The translations under genes and the position numbers were made by a program. Below are positions 55,702-64,000 of a DNA stretch of 64,000 bases, in pieces (positions within the stretch are counted from its first letter, which is position 1; the number at the start of each line of letters is the position of its first letter). Under the pieces are notes generated by a model that saw only the letters and a program-made list of their open reading frames with translations, made no database searches and was not told the DNA's origin. Origin of the DNA: Takakia lepidozioides (lineage: Eukaryota; Streptophyta; Takakiopsida; Takakiales; Takakiaceae); assembly GCA_030704615.1 (NCBI GenBank), contig CM060733.1:70556001-70620000 (forward strand), in the 5' to 3' direction.

Positions 55702-56100
55702 TCACGTTGTCAATGGGACTTCGACTGCTCTCAGAACTAGCTCATGAGTCATGGGGCTCCTCCAGGTAAAGTCGATTGCAGCCGTTGTATCGCCCCTAGT
55801 GATGTTCACCACAATGTCCTGCCCTTCAATCATACCACCATCAAATATGGAAATCTTCACGTTTTCGTCATCCACACCAATGCGAATGTCCCCATACAAT
55901 GGAGAAGAGGAGCGCACTCCTTCAGGAGAATAGGTCTCTCCGATGGAGTCCACCCACGTCCAGTGGCAGCAGTTCCACCGCAACAGCATAGCAGTGCATG
56001 GGTGACCGTCGTAGCTGGGAAAATCGGAATCGAGGATGCGCAGGAGCCACGGACTCCTCAGACCAAGATCGTCACCCCGCTCGAAGGCGTAGTGGCCCAC
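55702..56100 (-). CDS. Unknown family, copy B (RWNCCxW protein fragment)
   Basis: An open frame of 132 codons: MGHYAFERGDDLGLRSPWLL, RILDSDFPSYDGHPCTAMLL, RWNCCHWTWVDSIGETYSPE, ISIFDGGMIEGQDIVVNITR, AAIDFTWRSPMTHELVLRAV. It pairs with copy A 1 kb to the left. The upstream side is cut by an LTR-like repeat at 56106, so the N-terminus is missing. Function unknown. Confidence 0.5.
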   Translation of the reverse strand: MGHYAFERGDDLGLRSPWLLRILDSDFPSYDGHPCTAMLLRWNCCHWTWVDSIGETYSPEGVRSSSPLYGDIRIGVDDENVKISIFDGGMIEGQDIVVNITRGDTTAAIDFTWRSPMTHELVLRAVEVPLTT

Positions 56101-56105
56101 ACAAG

Positions 56106-56486
56106 TGCTACAACTAACTCGTATCTAACACTCACAGATACGAGCTCATCTTTCTCGAGTGATAACGAAGAAGAATACAAGCACAAGCTCATGCGAGCTC
56201 ACAAAGCTGAAGCATAAACTCATGCATATATAACCTCATCACTCAAATACAAGTCAAGCCAAGTGCACCCCACGCCATGGGGAATCCACACTACGGCGCC
56301 ATAGCTAGGCGCGGTCAGGCTCAACTCGAGAAAGATGAGCCTCCCGCGCTTGCCGTGAAGATAACCACTCCAGGGCCTAAATTTGCCTTGACCCCTGGAT
56401 TGACACTTGGGCCAATCCCAAATGTTAATATGTAAAAACTAGCTATGTCCTAGCTAGTTTCACACTAGTGGTAAAATAACTTGACA
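56106..56486. repeat. LTR-like repeat, copy 2 (381 bp)
   Basis: A diverged copy of 42691-43060 in the same orientation, from tgctacaactaactcg to ataacttgaca. There is no coding part of an LTR element next to it, so it could be a solo LTR; the 5 bp on either side (acaag, tacat) do not match. Confidence 0.6.
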
Positions 56487-56774
56487 TACATCACCATTTT
56501 CTTCGGTTGCGGAACCTATTACCGTGAAATTCGGCGCCATTTTTACAGATGTCGGTCGGAATTTCCATGAGCGCAAGAGAAAATATCATGAGCACGGCTC
56601 CCAAAACTTCAATTTCAGCTTCAAACAAAAAATATTATATTATTATTGTTCTGACACATTCCATTAAAATAATGTTTTTAATGTTTTTTAATTCCAAAAT
56701 TTGAACTTCTGCTCATGAAAACCGATTGTCTTATTACTCCGCTCATGCCGCTCATGCTCATGAAATAGCTAACC

Positions 56775-58085
56775 TCAAGTCTAGCCCCGCGAGAATCCTA
56801 TCCATGATCCTCTGAAACTCTGCAGGAGCATTCTTCAACCCAAACGGTAAGAACCGCCATTGGTACAAATAATCTTTCCCATGCTGGTCAATCCCCCAGA
56901 ATGCCGTCTTCTGCTTGTCAGCCTCTTTGAGTGGCAACTGGTGGTAACCAGATCGGAACTAAATGTACTAAACACCTTCGCATGCCCAATGGCATCAAAG
57001 ATTTCCTCCGGAGTTGGCATGGCATATCATCGGACTTAGTTTAACGATTCACATGGCGGTAATCCCCACACATCCTTCTTTCTGTCCAATTGCCATAGAT
57101 ATCTTTCTTAGCTGGCATCACCGTTGCCGAGTCATACTCCCCGCCTGACAACTCCATCAATCCAGCTTTGAACAACTCCATAGTCTCCGACTAGATCGAA
57201 GACCTCTCCATGTCACTATACCTGTAGGGCCTTCGAAAAATTGGTGTGTCATGCCAAATCAATACGAATCTCCTGGCCCTTCAAACTCTCGAAATCCTTC
57301 AAACCGAAAATAAAGCAATTTCTATAAGCCCTTAGAAATCGTTGGATCCTCAGTCTCTCTCCTCCGGTGACTGTAGGTCCAACATCGGGTTCCCAATGGT
57401 CCTCAGTGATTGCAACCTTGGGTACACTAGCTTGGAGATAGGAGACGCATCTTTTGGTTGCTAGATAGCAACCTCTTGGGCCTTGTCCGCCCACCCTGAC
57501 TGTGGCGTAGCCTCAGTATATGGCTCTCCCCACTCCTCATATTGTTGCTTAAGAGATCCAATGACTCTCTCTTTGCGCATCTCATCCCACATTTGCCATG
57601 GGTGTTTATACCCCATGATCCGGTGCTCGCCCCCACTCACTGCCTCAACCATCCCGGTTGGCAAAGAGGATACAATATCCAATGGAAGTGCAAAAGTAGC
57701 CATCAATGCTTGCAATCTCCGTTGCTCAGCCATGCATAAGCCAATGACCCATGTCAAGCAATTTAGATCCATTGCTTAACCCAACACCTGTCGGCGTGAT
57801 GCCTCTGACAGAGCTGGCACAGCTGTGGTGGCCGTGGCAAACCCCATTGCCCGCTCTCTCTTATCCGCATTGGGCTCCACCAATTGCTGTAGCGCACTAT
57901 CCCAAATCAACCCTGGACCATTGTCTCAAAAAGCATGAGACGAGGGAAAGCCCACAAGTGTAGGCAAGGCCGCACGTGGTTGCCCCACTTGATTAACCAC
58001 CGCCAAAGGTAGACGGTCATCATGTCGCACCCTCTGTGGTTGCCTCCCTTGGTCCAAAATGCCCTCAACCGTGAGATTGAGCGGA
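56775..58085 (-). pseudogene. Second DNMT-gypsy fragment: DNMT end, linker and RT start
   Basis: The minus strand reads the DNMT3-like C-terminus (LTVEGILDQGRQPQRVRHDD, LPLAVVNQVGQPRAALPTLV, ERAMGFATATTAVPALSEAS, then AMDLNCLTWVIGL), the linker (EAVSGGEHRIMGYKHPWQMW, DVGPTVTGGERLRIQRFLRA) and the RT N-terminus (KGQEIRIDLA, MPTPEEIFDAIGHAKVFST). It aligns in the same order with 7460-6130 of the first element, so the DNMT-RT fusion is a family trait. Several frameshifts and stops; truncated at both ends. Confidence 0.88.
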
Positions 58086-58260
58086 GGCAGAGGGCCAAAT
58101 CGAGTGCCCCAAAAAAACTACTTTCCTATCGTTGAGCTTGTGCTCTTGCAAAAAAAGAATATTATTGGAGACAAGCAAGGAAGAGGCCCAACTAGGAATT
58201 CTACTCCTCTTAGGCACGGATGCTTTGGAGCCTATTCCCTTAATGTTCCATGATGACAAT
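58086..58260 (-). pseudogene. LINE endonuclease N-terminal fragment
   Basis: Reads MSSWNIKGIGSKASVPKRSR, then SSLLVSNNILFLQEHKLNDR: the WN.(R/K)G start and LQE.K motif of LINE EEP endonucleases, including the metal-binding glutamate. It is cut directly at the end of the gypsy fragment. Confidence 0.7.
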
Positions 58261-58399
58261 TTCCAATTCGTGGAGGCAGCAAGAAGAAGTCCATGATTGG
58301 ATCACGATTTGATGGCTGGAAAAGAGTAACTTCAAACATCAGTCGGGGGTCGGCAGGAAGAAGAGATTTGAACCCCGGAGGCGCCAAAACTTCCAAGGA

Positions 58400-59450
58400 A
58401 CCTACAACCCAAAAGACACACAGTTAGGATGGGAAGAATCAGCAGCATTGGGGTGAACAATATCCTCAATAGAAACAAGATAAAGAGTATTCATAGATAC
58501 TTGGAGAAACTTAGAGATGAAAAACATAGCCTCCCGGATTGAACATGAAGATGGGCAACTCAAGGCAGGCAACGAAGTGAAGATATTGCTCGACCTCATT
58601 TGGTTCTCGACCAAATTGTATAGTAGTTTAGTCATGTTATTTGTAAATATATTTATGAATATATTTTATAGAAAGAATGGAAGAACATACCTCTATGTTT
58701 GATGTGACACTTGTATTTCCTACATATGAATGGATTATAGGGCACCTGCACATCCCGATGGTCCACCAAATGTCCTCATGTTTCATAGCCGCGACCAATA
58801 TTATGTCTCCTTCGATATAATGGATATCCATCAGTATCCATGGAGGTCGCTTCTTGAAAGGCCTTTGGATATCGTTTTGTACACCTTGCATCTTTCATGC
58901 ATGGAGATTGGAGGTTTTGTGGTCCACATGGGCCGTGTACGATTGTCTTCAAGATTGTGTTGAAAAGAACGGGATCAAGTTCAGGATCCGGAAACTCTGC
59001 ACAAACGATTCGATCTACTGCTGCTACATCAACCACTTTGTCTTTTGCTGCAAAGAATATAAGAAAGTGCATGTGGGGCAATCCTCGTTTCACATGCGCC
59101 ACAGTTCGTCCAAGTACATTGATTTTCAAGATATCTCGAAGTAGTGCCCTTGACCTCTGCTTGAAAACACGGGCAACCAGATCAGGTCGATGTACTGCGT
59201 TTTGTCCTAGAAATAATGCAATTTTGATCTCAGGCCACTCAGGGTTTGTAGTCATTGTTCCAAATATGTCAGGGTGCTTGAAATAGCGAGTGATGGCCAT
59301 AGAATCTTGAAAGATCTCAAACATATTGCGGGAGCTACCCACGAATGAGGAAGGTAAGATAATCCTACGATCGAGATTTTGAAGTTCTATCTCTTCATTT
59401 GCCTCATTCCCTCCTATATATCCGCAAGACCTTGGTATACGTCAGCTCGT
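58400..59450 (-). pseudogene. Canonical Helitron Rep fragment (HUH motif present)
   Basis: The minus strand reads IILPSSFVGSSRNMFEIFQD, then AITRYFKHPDIFGTMTTNPE (Helitron_like_N), VFKQRSRALLRDILKINVLG, VKRGLPHMHFLIFF (HxH of the HUH nuclease), FPDPELDPVLFNTILKTIVH, GPCGPQNLQSPCMKDARCTK and, after a frameshift, SNIEVCSSILSIKYIHKYIY. This is the plant-type Helitron, distinct from the DUF6570-type element at 29-35 kb. The helicase part is absent. Confidence 0.88.
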
Positions 59451-59639
59451 AGTGTCGCCTGGTTCATTTCTACCCATCGCAACCGAGCTTGCTTTGTTGC
59501 AGCTGTTAGAGGGCTGTCTGGGTCTTAGACAGTTTTACGGATTCTGTGGGGTACCCTTAATTTTGCGCAGACTTACGGATGGTAGACTCAGACCAACAGA
59601 GGCCTTAGGGGTGGTAGGCGGGCTCACACAGTCTGTCAC

Positions 59640-59870
59640 AACCTGACACCGCTTGTCACAGCCTTACACAGCCTGACACAACCTGACACAGCTTGTCACA
59701 GCTTGTCACAGCCTGACATAGCCTTACACAGCCTATCACAGCCTATCACAGTCTATCACAGCCCAACACAACCCGACACAGTCCGACATAGCCAGTCACA
59801 GCTCGGCACAGTCACAGCCCGACATAGCTTGGCATAGCCCGTCACAACATTCACAGGGAACGGTTAGCAT
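59640..59870. repeat. cagcctgacacag tandem repeats in LTR
   Basis: About twenty degenerate 10-20 bp units of the form cacagcctgacacagcttgt, cacagcctatcacag, cacagcccgacatag. They correspond to the inverted ggctgtgacgggctgtg block at 9550-9715. Confidence 0.85.
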
Positions 59871-60389
59871 TGATAGGGAACGACTGTGTGGGAACGACAT
59901 CTGCAGAGGGAACGTGCATTCTGTCTTGGATGACAGTTAGTTAGTTAGGCAGTTAGAACAGCTTGCAGGTAGAATAGGCAGAGTAGCGACATGGAGGGGG
60001 TCACTTCTTGGAGCACTTCTTGGTCATCACTTGAGGAGATCAGGCGGAGAGCACGATTTTAGAGCACAGGGATAGAGATTACACAGAGGAGGAGATACAA
60101 CAAGATGATGCTTGATTCATGCAAGCTATAGAGATGCACTGTAGAGCATATTAGAGACACCATGGCTTCGGCCTGATACATGATAGATATTAATATGATT
60201 CCTATTTCATATTCACACCGTGTAGAGAGATATGAGTGAAGCTGTGGAATGAATGCTTGAGTAGTTGGATCATGGTAGATTGCAAAAGCAATCTGATACT
60301 TAAACCTAGATAGTAAGGTAACTTACTGAACATGAATGCAGGAAAGAATAGATATATGAAAGCACCCCATGATACACTAGATGTAGGTC

Positions 60390-61393
60390 ATGACTGATTG
60401 TTCTAAACGGGCTGAGTGCTTAGAGATTTCCAACTCTTCTGTTTTGGAGTTTCCACCTCGGATAGCTAAGGGATGGGTAAATAAAAGCCGCTCGACATTT
60501 GGCGACCATACTGGGGAACTGAGTCAAGAACAACCAGATGTGACAGGCATCTGGTGGGATCATGGTGGATGGAGAATCAAAGAATTTGATGTGAATCAAA
60601 TTCCCTGTGGAACTGAGAAAGAAAGATGGTCCAAACCATTCCTTCAGAGGTTCTTGGAATTGCCAGACGGTTGTAAGGAAAACATTCTTAAGAGAGTGCA
60701 TGATGCTGATCCAGAGTGGGGTCTGGAGAAAGGAGTGATAAAGATTCATCAAGTGGCCTGTAGAGGGAGAGCAAGTTGGTTACCAACACTGGTTTATATG
60801 ATAGCATTGCTATCCATTAAACGAGTTGAGCTTGAAAGCTGGGAGGAATGGAAGGTGAATGTTTACACTCACATGCATGAAGAACTTGTACTGGTAAAGA
60901 ATTGGATTCCTAAGGATATCTTATGGATCAAACTTACACTAAGAACAGCTTTTCAGATGTGCTTGCCATATGGTTATATGGTAATGGAGCCTTCTAGTAT
61001 AGCCAATGGTGCATTAAAGCTTGAAAGAAATCCAGGCATATATGAGAGATACTACAGAAGAGAGTTTTGGTTATTTCCTCATTAAAGATATGGAAGACAT
61101 GGGACATGAGTGATGAAAGGGAAGCTAGACTCCATAGATATTCAACAAAAAGAGAAAGTTATTTGAAAGCTAATTATCCGTATCTCTGGGAGAGAGGAAT
61201 AGACATAGGGGAATCATCTGGACCTCTCACACCATTAAGGCCAGAGAGTACATCACCCATACCGGAAGAACCAGAGTTGGGTGCCACTCCTTCTTATTCT
61301 TTACAAGAAAGATTAAGGGATTTGGTACAGGAAGAAGATCAGCCACGAGGGGAAAGATCTGAGGTACATCCCTGGGTTAAAGATTTGACATAA
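60390..61393 (+). pseudogene. Gypsy Gag
   Basis: The frame 60390-61085 (231 codons) is alpha-helical with ELPDGCKENILKRVHDADPE, RASWLPTLVYMIALLSIKRV and LTLRTAFQMCLPYGYMVMEP. A frameshift near 61075 leads to RHRYSTKRES-like sequence and a Pro/Glu-rich tail (SSGPLTPLRPESTSPIPEEP, SLQERLRDLVQEEDQPRG). Position after the LTR and before the zinc knuckle identifies it as Gag; the sequence itself is not diagnostic. It may start a little downstream of the first ATG. Confidence 0.6.
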
Positions 61394-61539
61394 ATCTTTG
61401 ATCAGAGTTGGCATGGAACACCAAGAGCAGGAACTCTAGTTTCTGAAGCACAAGACAAAGAAGGAGAGGAAGATGTGGCTACCAGCCAAGGAATCAGGAT
61501 TATAGGAATAATCCCAGAATAGACCAAGGGTGAGGACCC

Positions 61540-61610
61540 AATGGTGAGGAACTGTGTTATTATTGTAACCAGGCAGGACATCACAAAGCAGCCTGTCCAT
61601 TCTGGATCAG
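61540..61610 (+). pseudogene. Gag zinc knuckle (CCHC)
   Basis: At 61555-61596 the plus strand reads CYYCNQAGHHKAACPFW, a perfect CX2CX4HX4C zinc knuckle of Gag nucleocapsid. It lies outside any long frame started by ATG. Confidence 0.85.
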
Positions 61611-61948
61611 ACACCAGAATGAGATGAGAGCTCCTGTGAATGAGGGCCTAGTAGTGGCAACTCACATGGTTATGCCATGTTTTGTACCAGAAGTAAGTAT
61701 AATGATAGTTATCAGAAGCAAAGCTAAACTTATACCTCCAATGGATGAGGAAGAAGATGTAAATGAAGATGGTAGTGATGTGCCTGAAGATGATGAGGCA
61801 TGGAGAGATGAAAAGGAACTGCACAAGGAAGTGGCTGATACCATAAGGGAAATGGAGAAGGATACTGATATCCCTATGGCAGATTCTTCTGACTCTGAAA
61901 GAGAAGATGAAGAAGGTGAAGATGAAGTGAAGCGATAATGAAGGGGCT

Positions 61949-62600
61949 TTGGCGGAAGTAATATGCCAATCCAAAGCTGAGATTACAATTGGGCAGCTAT
62001 TGGCTGTGGCACCCCATTGTAGACACAGGTTGTATCAAGCAATCAATCAGATTGCTCATGTGATAGAGAACACAGACCTGAATAGCAAGGTGACAAGTTA
62101 TAATGTGAAGCCTGAAGGGAGAGAAATAGTCATGGACTTTGATGATTCCATGCCAGTAATCCAATTGAGAATTGGAAGCACAGACTTGACTGATGTACTG
62201 ATAGATGGAGGCTCAGGAGTGAATATTATGACAAACCAATTAAGGCAGAAGCTTGGTCTAAGTAACATGAAACCAGCCCCATTCACAGTAACAATGGCAG
62301 ATCAAAGGAGTGTATAGCCATTAGGCTTGATAAGAGGAGTAAAGATATAGATTCAGAAGATGATCTTTAAGATCACAGTGATTGTGTTGAAAATGGATGA
62401 TGTCATGGAAGCTTACTCCTTATTGTTGGGTCGACCATGGCTGAAACAGGCCAGGGTATTCCATGACTGGAATTCCCAGTTCGTCGATGATCATCCTGAA
62501 ATCATGATCATGAAGAAATTGAGTGCGTTGACGCACTCAGTTCTCCCGGGGGTGGGGGGAGGAGAGGGAACCCAAAAAAATAAAAATAAAATAAATAAAT
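61949..62600 (+). pseudogene. Gypsy aspartic protease
   Basis: The frame 61949-62317 contains IVMDFDDSMPVIQLRIGSTD and LTDVLIDGGSGVNIMTNQLR: a retropepsin active site with Asp-Gly-Gly in place of Asp-Ser/Thr-Gly. After a TAG and frame change, 62360-62560 continues with DVMEAYSLLLGRPWLKQARV and FHDWNS, the usual end of this protease before RT. Upstream is an acidic stretch (61740-61938). RT does not follow. Confidence 0.75.
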
Positions 62601-62610
62601 AAATAAAATT
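62570..62610. repeat. A-rich simple repeat at element/exon junction
   Basis: aaaaaaataaaaataaaataaataaataaat-type sequence (given in words: repeats of aaat) marks where gypsy homology stops and methyltransferase-like exon homology starts. Confidence 0.85.
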
Positions 62611-63837
62611 GTTATTATACAATCTGTCACGATGAGATATCGCCGGGAGCTGGCAAGCTACTTGAAAGCCTGGGGGATGTGGATTATCAAGACCTGGAAC
62701 TGTGTCAACAGCCTATATCTGACGAAGGGGGATTGCCCAGGGCAGAAGGTGGGTTTCAAATACTTTGTTTTTATGCCTTCTCTGTTGAAGTTCCACTGTA
62801 CTGAATGTTATGAAGTCATGTTGTTCGCACTGCCTGAATTGAGTGCTTCAGCGCACTCAGTTATGGCGTTGCATGAGCAATGACTTTGAACCAGTTCCAT
62901 CCGGAATGGGTCTGCACTCCCACCCAAATGTGCTATGAAACATTCATCAGTAATTATTGTCCTCTTCATCGCAGACCCGTCTATTTGAGCCCGTCTGTCT
63001 CGTGAGGGTAGATCCACTGTCGACTCCCACCACAGTGGTGGAGTTCGAGCTTCATGGGGGAGGATGTTTCATAAACGAGAGGTTCGATCCTGTCGTCGAC
63101 GACATGCACTACAACTATGTCGACTCCAACGTATGTTTGCAAAAGCCAAATGGAACGCCTTGGAGAGGGGCCCGTGAAAAAAACCCGGTTTTTATCCAAA
63201 CGATCATTGAGAGTTGTTCTCGACCAGGGGCCCGCATCATAGATCTCACTCTCGGCACATGTTTCTCTTCTTGCCTTTGTCATCGATTTCTTTTCTTCTG
63301 CATCTTCTTTACTCAATATTCTAAAACTCTAATTCCTTCAATCTGTCTCTTGCAGACGCTTCTTACCATGCTTGCAAGGCAGGTGGCAGGCACTTGTTTG
63401 GGATGGAAGGAGATGCAGATATTTTCACTGGCCTCCTCGCCGAGTTGCAAGGGGGCGCGTCTACCTCCAATGTCAAGGATGTCACTGCGCAAATTGATAT
63501 CCTCGATGGAGACGACAAGGACTTGGACAATGACTTTTCATGTGAGTAAGTTCATTTTCTATCTATTTGATCCCTGTGTATATGCTCTGTCGCGTCCCCT
63601 TCTGTTGTCTGATTGTTACCCAAATGGTGCATTTCTGATTGTAGGAATGTGAGCGCACTCCCGTGGCCCCTGTCTTCCATATACTTGAGGGACTTGTGTT
63701 GGAGCCCACCTCCTAATTATGTCCTTCCTGATTACGCGGAAGGCATTGCTCATGTGCAAGCAGCTGTGCTTTCTCCCCTACCCTTGCATGGAGTTCCAGG
63801 AAGACGCTCAGGCACCTCCGCGCAAAGGTCTTCATAG
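62609..63837 (+). pseudogene. Beta-class DNA amino-methyltransferase-like gene, copy 2
   Basis: Paralog of the gene at 38.1-40.3 kb with the same exon boundaries. Exon pieces: 62609-62749 (RELASYLKAWGMWIIKTWNC, VNSLYLTKGDCPGQK), 62976-63261 (TRLFEPVCLVRVDPLSTPTT, HYNYVDSNVCLQKPNGTPWR, GAREKNPVFIQTIIESCSRP, ARIIDLTLGT), 63355-63541 (ASYHACKAGGRHLFGMEGDA, DILDGDDKDLDNDFS) and a last part from about 63643 (YVLPDYAEGIAHVQAAVLSP). The late SAM motif region is well kept and there is no stop in the central exons. The 5' exons, with the presumed catalytic motif, are missing at the junction with the gypsy remnant. The last exon has a stop at about 63716. Confidence 0.5.
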
Positions 63838-64000
63838 ATGATAGTGCAGCAGTTTCAGGTGGTAGTAGTACTTCTAGCAATTCAGCAGATTCAGGTGGTA
63901 GCAGTAGCAGTGTTGACACCACCTACGGATGTACTCAAGGGCATTCATTTATGGAACATGAGGGGACACACTCTCCGTTTTCCGTTGCACCACCATTTCT
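63838..64000 (+). other. Ser-rich continuation, possibly end of copy 2
   Basis: Sequence after the stop at 63835 still reads in one frame as DDSAAVSGGSSTSSNSADSG with more Ser/Gly, up to the window edge. It may be the degraded C-terminus of the methyltransferase-like gene. Confidence 0.35.

Larger units (their letters stand above)
55246..56769. repeat. Inverted-repeat-bounded segment
   Basis: The left end gctatttcatgagccatgag, followed by cggcatgagc, is matched inverted at the right end (gctcatgccgctcatgctca then tgaaatagc). Short atgagc/gctcat units repeat at both ends. The 1.5 kb inside holds copy B of the unknown family and an LTR-like repeat. No target duplication could be recognised, so a transposon is possible but not shown. 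Confidence 0.45.
59504..62600 (+). mobile_element. Ty3/gypsy-type element, LTR plus gag-protease only
   Basis: An LTR start TGTTAGAGGG at 59504 has the same type as the inverted LTR ending at 9829. It is followed by a cacagcctgacac repeat block, a gag frame, a zinc knuckle and a protease. RT, RNase H, integrase and 3' LTR are missing. The element stops at about 62570 in an aaataaataaat tract that abuts an exon of the methyltransferase-like gene. Confidence 0.7.

Noticed and set aside
1-64000. Bacterial or viral origin of the window because of the methyltransferases and integrases
   Set aside because: Introns, PPR genes, plant transposon types and lack of operon structure all indicate a eukaryotic nuclear genome of the green lineage.

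Overview
This is a TE-dominated stretch of a streptophyte (green plant lineage) nuclear genome. The evidence is fragments of DYW/E-class plant PPR genes, multi-exon genes with GT-AG introns, and many plant-type transposons (Ty3/gypsy, CACTA, Helitron-like, MULE, LINE). A DNMT3-type cytosine methyltransferase built into a gypsy polyprotein recalls elements reported from charophytes. The PPR pieces look more like those of seedless land plants. I cannot name the species. I see no cellular operon, rRNA gene, intact tRNA or CRISPR array. A run of exactly 500 N (37642-38141) is an assembly gap.

Layout. 1-1851: no convincing gene, with a GC-rich palindrome cluster. 1852-9.5 kb, minus strand: a decayed Ty3/gypsy element whose reading order is protease, DNMT3-like methyltransferase, reverse transcriptase, RNase H, integrase, PHD finger, then a polypurine tract and a 763 bp LTR. 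An 843 bp non-autonomous CACTA element sits inside its integrase. 9.5-12.2 kb, minus: a coiled-coil gag-like reading frame ending directly at a polypurine tract and an LTR. 12.7-13.5 kb, plus: an unknown ORF. 14.58-23.64 kb, plus: a pseudokinase-like coding exon split in frame by a 7.57 kb CACTA element with a 3 bp target duplication; the element carries LINE and PPR fragments and no visible transposase. 24-28.2 kb: a tandemly duplicated PPR pseudogene on the minus strand. 29-35 kb, minus: a Helitron-like element (DUF6570, Helitron_like_N, PIF1, Ulp1 protease) that has lost its HUH nuclease core. 35.3-37.6 kb: a repeat array running into the gap.

38.1-40.3 kb and 62.6-63.9 kb, plus: two paralogous intron-containing genes that look like beta-class amino-methyltransferases (N4-cytosine/N6-adenine type), the first with in-frame stops and the second truncated at its 5' side. 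Between them lie an LTR chromovirus 3' half (42.7-45.4 kb), PPR fragments (47.9-48.95 kb), a MULE remnant with SWIM finger (49.4-51.7 kb), a small unknown gene family (52.7-56.1 kb), a second fragment of the DNMT-bearing gypsy family (56.8-58.1 kb), LINE and canonical Helitron Rep fragments (58.1-59.45 kb), and a gag-protease gypsy element (59.5-62.6 kb).

Nearly every coding region is broken. What links them is nested insertion and gene capture, with two separate DNA-methyltransferase-like lineages, one retrotransposon-borne and one intron-containing, in the same 64 kb.
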